This document shows, in pieces, positions 1-4,960 of a stretch of DNA of 19,760 nucleotides. Origin of the DNA: Gaiellasilicea sp035556515 (GTDB lineage Bacteria > Actinomycetota > Thermoleophilia > Gaiellales > Gaiellaceae). Location of the stretch: positions 1-19,760 of the forward strand of contig DATMEO010000048.1 of assembly GCA_035556515.1 (NCBI GenBank). Reading direction: 5' to 3'. The translations under genes and the position numbers were made by a program. Positions within the stretch are counted from its first letter, which is position 1. Each line of letters begins with the position of its first letter. The notes below the pieces were generated by a model. It was not told the origin of the DNA. It worked only from the letters and a program-made list of their open reading frames with translations, and did no database searches.

Positions 1-516
1 ACGCGCATCGTCGTCTACGGCGCGTCAGGATCCTGCGGCACCGCGGCGGTCCAGCTGGCCAAGCACCTCGGCGCCCACGTCACCGCGGTGTGCAACACGA
101 AGAACGTCGAGCTCGTTGGATCGCTCGGCGCCGACGAGGTCGTCGACTATCTCCAGGAGGACTTCACGAGGAACGGCGAGAGCTACGACGTCATCCTCGA
201 CGCGGTCGGCATGCACTCGTTCCGGCGCTGCCGCGGCTCGCTGAAGCCGGGCGGGCTCTTCGTCGCCACCGACCTCGGATTTCTCTGGCAGAACCCCCTG
301 CTCGCCCTGTGGACGTCGCGCATCGGCGACCCGAAGGTGGTGTTCGCGCTGTCGCGGACCACGAAGCAGGACATCCTCTTCTTCAAGGAGCTGGTCGAGG
401 CAGGGCGCTACCGGGCGGTCATCGATCGGCGCTACCCGCTGGAGGAGGTCGTCGAGGCGACGCGGTACGTCGAGACGCTCGAGAAGACCGGCAACGTCGT
501 CCTCACGGTCGCGTGA
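1..516 (+). CDS. Zinc-free MDR (quinone reductase-like) oxidoreductase, C-terminal part
   Basis: The frame is open from the first base of the window, so the N-terminus lies outside; 171 residues are visible, beginning TRIVVYGASGSCGTAAVQLA. This is the nucleotide-binding half of a medium-chain dehydrogenase/reductase. The Rossmann glycine motif reads GASGSCG instead of the usual GASGGVG, and no structural-zinc cysteine set is present, as in NADPH:quinone reductases and enoyl reductases. The C-terminus (VIDRRYPLEE...GNVVLTVA) is typical of NAD(P)H-dependent members reducing quinones or activated double bonds. It is clearly paralogous to the complete gene at 1249-2208: both share V-C-x-T-+-N-V-E-L-V, SLGAD and EDFTR blocks. 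The true substrate cannot be told. It converges on the tetR gene with a 10-bp gap. Confidence 0.88.
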   Translation, partial: TRIVVYGASGSCGTAAVQLAKHLGAHVTAVCNTKNVELVGSLGADEVVDYLQEDFTRNGESYDVILDAVGMHSFRRCRGSLKPGGLFVATDLGFLWQNPLLALWTSRIGDPKVVFALSRTTKQDILFFKELVEAGRYRAVIDRRYPLEEVVEATRYVETLEKTGNVVLTVA

Positions 517-526
517 GCGCACTGGA

Positions 527-1174
527 TCAGGCAGCGTCGCGCTGCCGCTCGAGGCCGTCGAGGATCAGGTCGAGAACGAGCTCGAAGGCGCCCGGCTCGC
601 CGCGACCGAAGCCCGCGAAGTGCTGCTGGGCGTGCTCGTGCATGTAGGGGTACTGCTCGGGAGGGAAGGTGCGAAAGAACTCCGCGGCGAGCTCCTTGAG
701 GTGCTCCTCGTCGACGATCCCGTGGCCGAGCTGCCAGAGCGTGAAGCCGAGGATGTGGCTGTCGAGGGCGTGATACCCGTGATACGTCACCTCCGGGGAG
801 AACCCGGCCTCGCGCAGTTGCAGGAGCATCCATTCCGCGCGCTGCACGGAGACGCTCGAGCTCCGATCCGGCGACAGCGCCAGCGTGCACGCCCACGGAT
901 GGGCGATGAGGACGTCGTGCGCCGAGATCGCGTGTCGGCGCAGGTCCTCCTTCCATCCGCCTTCGGCGGGCAGCTCGATCTCGCCGAGGACGAGGTCGGT
1001 GATCCCGTTCAGCAGGTCGCCCTTGTTGGCGACGTGGTTGTAGAGCGACATCGCCTCGACACCGAGCTCCTGCCCGAGCCTGCGCATGCTGAGCGCCTCG
1101 ATGCCGGCCTCGTCGGCGAGCGTGACCGCGGCACGGAGCACGCGCTCTCTGTTCAGGGGGGTTCGTCTCGGCAT
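527..1174 (-). CDS. TetR-family transcriptional repressor
   Basis: A 215-residue protein with an N-terminal TetR helix-turn-helix (about residues 8-58; A-L-S-M-R-R-L-G-Q-E-L-G-V then S-L-Y-N-H-V). The C-terminal ligand-binding part resembles the TetR_C type, with a conserved HPW in the first long helix. ATG at 1174 is preferred because AAGG at 1180-1183 sits 5 nt upstream; an in-frame GTG at 1180 would add two residues. It diverges from the MDR gene at 1249, and the gap holds three repeated TTAC-N3-GTA boxes. It therefore very likely represses its divergent neighbour and itself, with release by an electrophilic or quinone-like ligand (inference). A TAACAT -10-like hexamer at 1200-1205 on this strand could be its own promoter. 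Confidence 0.92.
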   Translation of the reverse strand: MPRRTPLNRERVLRAAVTLADEAGIEALSMRRLGQELGVEAMSLYNHVANKGDLLNGITDLVLGEIELPAEGGWKEDLRRHAISAHDVLIAHPWACTLALSPDRSSSVSVQRAEWMLLQLREAGFSPEVTYHGYHALDSHILGFTLWQLGHGIVDEEHLKELAAEFFRTFPPEQYPYMHEHAQQHFAGFGRGEPGAFELVLDLILDGLERQRDAA

Positions 1175-1181
1175 CGGCACC

Positions 1182-1209
1182 TTGACAAGCTTACGGCGTA
1201 TGTTAGCTT
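1182..1209 (+). promoter_or_regulatory. Predicted sigma-70-type promoter of the MDR gene
   Basis: A perfect TTGACA -35 hexamer at 1182-1187 is followed after 16 bp by TAGCTT at 1204-1209, which keeps the TA---T core of a -10 box. Transcription would start near 1216, giving a leader of about 33 nt with GGAGG at 1236-1240, 8 nt before the ATG at 1249. Operator-like boxes lie in the spacer, over the -10 end and just downstream, as expected for a repressed promoter. Confidence 0.6.
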
Positions 1210-1231
1210 ACAGCGTAACCTTACAGCGTAT
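1191..1231. promoter_or_regulatory. Three operator-like boxes (TTAC-N3-GTAA/T) between tetR and MDR gene
   Basis: The copies are TTACGGCGTAT (1191-1201), TTACAGCGTAA (1208-1218) and TTACAGCGTAT (1221-1231). The middle one has perfect inverted arms TTAC/GTAA around AGC; the outer two differ by one base in the last arm position. The spacings between box starts are 17 and 13 bp. The position over the divergent promoter region next to a TetR gene is the standard setting for TetR-family operators. Binding itself is inferred. Confidence 0.72.
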
Positions 1232-1248
1232 GGACGGAGGTCGGCTCG

Positions 1249-2208
1249 ATGAAAGCGATCGTGTGCAGCAAGTACGGCTCGCCCGATGTGCTCCAGCTCG
1301 AGGAGGTCGAGAAGCCGGCGACCGCCGACGATCTCGTCCTCGTACGCGTGCGCGCGGCGTCGGTCAACCCGGCGGACTGGTACGGCGTCGCCGGCCCCCT
1401 GATCGTCCGTCCCTCCACGGGCTTCCTCAAGCCAAGGAACGACCGAACGGGAATCGACTTCGCCGGGACGGTCGAAGCGGTCGGGAAGGACATCACGCAC
1501 GTCCGACCGGGTGACGAGGTCTTCGGCGCCAAGAGCGGGGCCCTCGCCGAGTACGTGAGCGTGCGCGACGCGGTCGTGCCGAAGCCGGCGAACATCAGCT
1601 TCGAGGAGGCGGCGGCCGTGCCGGTGGCTGCGATCACCGCCCTGCAAGGGCTCCGCGACAAGGGGCAGCTCCAGGCCGGGCAGAGAGTCCTGATCAACGG
1701 AGCCTCGGGCGGGGTGGGAACGTTCGCGGTCCAGATCGCGAAGGCGCTCGGAGCCGAGGTCACGGCCGTGTGCAGCACGAGGAACGTGGAGCTCGTGCGC
1801 TCACTCGGCGCCGATCACGTCATCGACTACACGCGCGAGGACTTCACCCGGAGCGACCGGCGCTACGACCTGCTGCTCGACGTCGCCGGAAGCAAACAGT
1901 GGTCCGCGCTCAGGCGCGTGCTGACACCGGAGGCGAGGGTCGTCATCGTCGGAGCGCAGAAGCGCCGAGTGCTCGGGCCGCTCGGTCACATCGTCAGGTT
2001 GCGGCTGGCGTCGCTGCGCGGCAGCCAGAAAGCCGTCTTCTTCATCGCGAAGACGAACCGGGCCGACATGGAGATCCTGCGCGAGCTGCTCGAGACCGGC
2101 AAGGTCAAGCCGGTCGTCGACAGGCGCTACGACCTGGCCGACACCGCAGACGCGTTCCGGTACCTGGGCGAAGGACACGCGCGGGGCAAGATCGTCGTCA
2201 CGCTGTGA
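1249..2208 (+). CDS. Zinc-free MDR oxidoreductase, NADPH:quinone reductase-like
   Basis: A complete 319-residue protein, normal for the family. The GroES-like N-terminal domain (about 1-125) carries NPADWYGVAGP and GIDFAGTVEAVGKDI. The Rossmann domain has GASGGVGTFAVQIAKALGAE near residues 149-168 for NADPH. Catalytic-zinc ligands and the four-cysteine lobe are absent, so quinone, enone or similar reduction is more likely than alcohol dehydrogenation. GGAGG (1236-1240) supports the ATG start. It sits divergent from tetR behind the three-box operator and is the probable regulated target. Its last 11 bases overlap the end of the convergent AKR-fusion gene (stop at 2198). It is paralogous to the partial gene at the left edge; the pair may be a duplication in which only this copy lies directly behind the operators. 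Confidence 0.9.
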   Translation: MKAIVCSKYGSPDVLQLEEVEKPATADDLVLVRVRAASVNPADWYGVAGPLIVRPSTGFLKPRNDRTGIDFAGTVEAVGKDITHVRPGDEVFGAKSGALAEYVSVRDAVVPKPANISFEEAAAVPVAAITALQGLRDKGQLQAGQRVLINGASGGVGTFAVQIAKALGAEVTAVCSTRNVELVRSLGADHVIDYTREDFTRSDRRYDLLLDVAGSKQWSALRRVLTPEARVVIVGAQKRRVLGPLGHIVRLRLASLRGSQKAVFFIAKTNRADMEILRELLETGKVKPVVDRRYDLADTADAFRYLGEGHARGKIVVTL

Positions 2209-3826
2209 CCGGGACGTAGCGGGCACCGAGCGCCGCCGCGAGCGTCCGCTGGGCCGGTCCGGAGCCGACGAGGACCGAACGCGACGGGTCGACGCCGTGT
2301 TCGCGCGCGAACGCGAGCGGCAGCCCGGGTAGCGGTGGCCGGCACCAGCAGCTCGGCGGGCCGGCCGGGTGCGGGCAGAGTGCGATCTCGACCGACGCGG
2401 AGAGCTCCGCCGAGAGTCGGGCCGCCGCGGCCGCGACGGCGCCCCAATCACCTTCGGGGCTCCAGTCGTAGACGAGGTGCGGAGCGCCGCGGTCGCCCGC
2501 CCCGATCGCGGCCTCCCAGCCGGGCTGCGCGAGCGCCGCGGCGGCGACGAAGACACCTACTCGCCCCGGCGACCGGTCACGGACGAAGGGCACGTGGTCG
2601 ATGTCGGCGAAGCCTTCGTCGGGTGCCGGTGGCTCGAGCTCGCGGAGCGCGCGCATCTGGGAGGTCGGCAGCAGCAGGCCCTGCTCACGCTTTGCGAGCT
2701 CTCGCAGCTCCTCCGGGGTGGGAAGCGAGCCGACGCGATCGAGCAGGCGCCGGACGAGGTTGACCTGGGCCTGGGCGAGCGGCGTGTCGAGCCAGATGCA
2801 CCGGGTCGGGGTCCGGTGTCGAGCCGCGACCTCGATCACGTCGTTCCGGGCCGCGCGGGTGAGATACGTGTTGTCGAGCACGACCCGGCGTGCGCCTGAC
2901 GCCAGATCCTCGTCGAGCGCCGCGGCGAGGTCGCGCAGCGATCCACCCCGCTCGTCGCGGTTGAGCCGGAGATAGCCGCGGGCGACGAGCTCCGCGGCGA
3001 CGCGGCTCTTGCCGGCGCCCGGAATGCCCATCACGAGCACGACCTCCGCGTCCGCCCGCATCCGCGTGCGGGTGCGGCGCCGGCGGAGCGGGGCCGGAGC
3101 CGGAGTCGTCGCGGCGACCTGTGCCGCCGACCGCGCGGTCTCGGGACGTCGCGCCCCCGGGATTGGGACGACAACGCGCGAGAGTCCCAGCAGCCACGCG
3201 AGCATCTCCTGCGCGTCGACACGTGCGGCGCGCTTCGGCCCGCCGAGCGGCGAATGCGCCAGCAGCGCGATTCCGAGCTCGTCGCAGCGCTCGACCATCC
3301 CGCCGCGGAGTGCGCGGTCGTCGAAGGGGCTGAGCGCGACCTGGATGGCGGCGACGGGCGCGAGCTCGAGCGCCTCGTCCAGCTGCCAGCGATTGACGTT
3401 CGCGAGGCCGACCCGCCGTACGAGCCCTTCGTCGGCGAGCCGGGCGAGCGAGCGCACCGATGTCTTCCACGGTGTCCGTGGATCCGGTGCATGGATCAGG
3501 TAGACGTCAATCGGCAGCCCGTCGAGGGCGGTGAGGCTCGCCTCGCAGTCGGCGAGGATCGATTTCGCGCGGCCGTCCGGGATCCACGCGCCCCCGGCCC
3601 GGCTCATGCCTCCCTTCGTCACGATCCGTGCGCTCCCTTCGGCGCCGCAGCTCCGCAGCGCACCTGCGACGAGCTGCTCGTTGTCCCCGTAGGCGCGCGC
3701 GGTGTCGAAGACGGTGATGCCCGCCTCGGTCGCAGCCGCGACCGTCTCCAGCGCCAACTCGGCCGGGAGCCGCATGCAGCCCAGGCCGATCCGCAGCTCC
3801 GACGGATCGAGCCAGGGAGTCGTCAC
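2198..3826 (-). CDS. Aldo/keto reductase - P-loop kinase (PNK-like) - degenerate HAD fusion protein
   Basis: A 542-residue protein with three parts. Residues 8-235 are an aldo/keto reductase: IGLGCMRL, then the tetrad D41 and Y46 (DTARAYG), K71 (VTKGG) and H112 (LIHAPD), all present. Residues 258-400 are a P-loop kinase of the T4 polynucleotide-kinase/AAA_33 type: Walker A GIPGAGKS at 267-274, RLNRDE near 288 and the LDNTYLTRAARND block near 317. Residues 420-542 look like a HisB-N/GmhB-type HAD domain, with a zinc-loop-like C-x-H...C-x-C at 484-495 followed by RPPLPG. However, the catalytic FDLDGT position reads FVAAAA (426-431), and the GD...D motif reads GSGPAQ (521-526). The GTG start at 3826 overlaps the TGA of the upstream gene (GTGA), so translation is probably coupled. 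The fused function is unknown; repair of damaged nucleic-acid or sugar-phosphate ends coupled to carbonyl reduction is speculation. Confidence 0.85.
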   Translation of the reverse strand: MTTPWLDPSELRIGLGCMRLPAELALETVAAATEAGITVFDTARAYGDNEQLVAGALRSCGAEGSARIVTKGGMSRAGGAWIPDGRAKSILADCEASLTALDGLPIDVYLIHAPDPRTPWKTSVRSLARLADEGLVRRVGLANVNRWQLDEALELAPVAAIQVALSPFDDRALRGGMVERCDELGIALLAHSPLGGPKRAARVDAQEMLAWLLGLSRVVVPIPGARRPETARSAAQVAATTPAPAPLRRRRTRTRMRADAEVVLVMGIPGAGKSRVAAELVARGYLRLNRDERGGSLRDLAAALDEDLASGARRVVLDNTYLTRAARNDVIEVAARHRTPTRCIWLDTPLAQAQVNLVRRLLDRVGSLPTPEELRELAKREQGLLLPTSQMRALRELEPPAPDEGFADIDHVPFVRDRSPGRVGVFVAAAALAQPGWEAAIGAGDRGAPHLVYDWSPEGDWGAVAAAAARLSAELSASVEIALCPHPAGPPSCWCRPPLPGLPLAFAREHGVDPSRSVLVGSGPAQRTLAAALGARYVPVTA

Positions 3827-4419
3827 GCCGAGGGATGCAGGAGCGGCACGACTCCCTGCCAACCGGAGCGCAGGACCTCGACCAGGGACGGCGGCGTGAT
3901 CAGTGCGACGTCTCCACCCGGTTGCGGTCGGCGCTCCGCGTAGCCGGACGGCGTCCAGCGCAGCAGCTCGTCGCCGAGCACGAGCCAGGGCTCGCCGCCT
4001 TCGAGCACGAATGCCCCGTCGGGCAGATCGCGCAACCGCGTCTGCTGCAGCCGGCGCTCCCGCGAGGTGCCGAGCCGCTCTCCGTGCAGGCGGTCGTCGA
4101 TCGCGTCGGCCCGCATGCCGACGAGCGCAACGAAGCGGTCGTAGTCCTCGCGCCGGCACTCCGCGCAGGGTCGATGCCCGGCGGCGAAGGCGGTCGCCTC
4201 GTCGAGGAAGAAGAGCTCCGTGTACCGGCCCGGCTGGAGCAGCCGTGTGCGGCGCCGCCCCTTGAACTCGAGCCGGCAGGCGATCCAGCGCTTGACCGCA
4301 AACATGCGCCGGATGTCGCCGGCCTCGTCGTGCAGGCAGCCGCGGTTGCCGTAGACGAGGCCGCGCGCAGGATCCGCGATCAGCTCTCCGAGCGGCGTGA
4401 CGCGGTTCTGCAGCGGCAT
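3823..4419 (-). CDS. Conserved hypothetical protein with GHRPCAECRR motif
   Basis: A 198-residue protein beginning MPLQNRVTPLGELIADPARG, a pattern I recognise from an uncharacterised family seen in actinobacteria and proteobacteria. Notable residues are NRG-C-LHDE (25-32), a basic stretch GRRRTR (54-59), a YTELFFLDEATAFAAGHRPC run and a CxxC pair in GHRPCAECRR (81-90). C28, C48, C85 and C88 could bind a metal, but a full zinc ligand set is not proven. No signal peptide or membrane segment is visible, so it should be cytosolic. ATG at 4419 is chosen because it starts the conserved block; a GTG directly upstream (4422) is an alternative. It is first in an operon with the AKR-kinase-HAD fusion (4-bp overlap). 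Function unknown. Confidence 0.82.
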   Translation of the reverse strand: MPLQNRVTPLGELIADPARGLVYGNRGCLHDEAGDIRRMFAVKRWIACRLEFKGRRRTRLLQPGRYTELFFLDEATAFAAGHRPCAECRREDYDRFVALVGMRADAIDDRLHGERLGTSRERRLQQTRLRDLPDGAFVLEGGEPWLVLGDELLRWTPSGYAERRPQPGGDVALITPPSLVEVLRSGWQGVVPLLHPSA

Positions 4420-4427
4420 CACTTCCA

Positions 4428-4437
4428 ACCTTAGAGT
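4428..4437. promoter_or_regulatory. Overlapping divergent -10-like hexamers, possible leaderless promoters
   Basis: The two divergent genes start at 4419 (minus) and 4444 (plus), leaving 24 bp. On the plus strand TAGAGT (4432-4437) ends 6 nt before ATG 4444. On the minus strand TAAGGT (4433-4428) ends 8 nt before ATG 4419. Both fit the TA---T -10 hexamer at the distance that gives a leaderless mRNA, which is common in actinobacteria. They share two bases, so polymerase should occupy one side at a time. The hexamers are seen directly; promoter activity is inferred. Confidence 0.45.
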
Positions 4438-4443
4438 CCTGGC

Positions 4444-4893
4444 ATGGCGCCCGAGACAAGCCTGCGCGAGATCACGAAAGAGACGGTCCGGCTGATCACC
4501 GCGCTCGAGGTCGGTCCCGAGCAGCACGGGCTGGTGGCGCCGAACAGCGTCTCGATCGCGGAAGCCCACTTCGAGCCGAAAGCCTGGTTCCGGGCGATCT
4601 ACCACGGTGAGGAGCCCGCCGGCTTCGCGATGGTCTGGCGCGATCCCGACGAGCGCGTCTTCTATATCTGGCGTTTCATGGTCGACGCGCGCTTCCAGGG
4701 GAAAGGCGTCGGCCGCCGCGCGCTCGAGCTGCTGCTGGACGAGGCACGGGCCGACGGCGTCGAGGACGTGACCCTGAGCGTCGTCCCCGGCCCCCATTCG
4801 GCGATGGCGTTCTACGAGCGCTCGGGCTTCGAGCCGACCGGCGAGGTCCACGGCGGCGAGGCGGAGCTGCGGCTGAAGCTCGATTCGAGCTGA
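4444..4893 (+). CDS. GNAT-family N-acetyltransferase
   Basis: A 149-residue GNAT-fold acetyltransferase, close to the usual 145-170. The acetyl-CoA pyrophosphate loop (motif A) is FMVDARFQGKGVGRRALELL, with QGKGVG at 85-90. The C-terminal part NPGP-like region reads VPGPHSAMAFYERSGFE, with Y124 in the position of the usual general acid. The WFRAIYHGEEPAGF and YIWRFMV stretches recall the SpeG/BltD spermine-spermidine acetyltransferase branch, but the substrate is not certain. There is no clear ribosome-binding site; a TAGAGT hexamer 6 nt upstream suggests a leaderless message. It is divergent from the CxxC hypothetical gene and 67 bp upstream of the SNF2 gene. Confidence 0.88.
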   Translation: MAPETSLREITKETVRLITALEVGPEQHGLVAPNSVSIAEAHFEPKAWFRAIYHGEEPAGFAMVWRDPDERVFYIWRFMVDARFQGKGVGRRALELLLDEARADGVEDVTLSVVPGPHSAMAFYERSGFEPTGEVHGGEAELRLKLDSS

Positions 4894-4960
4894 CGAAGAA
4901 GGGCCGGTACGCACCCGGGGGATGCGGGTCGTCGGCAGTTGCGCCTATCTTGAAAGGTTG

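Noticed and set aside
3827..4459. In-frame upstream extension of the AKR-kinase-HAD protein by 211 codons
   Set aside because: The extension is R/A/G-rich and overlaps the well-conserved GHRPCAECRR protein in another frame; the AKR domain begins right after the GTG at 3826.
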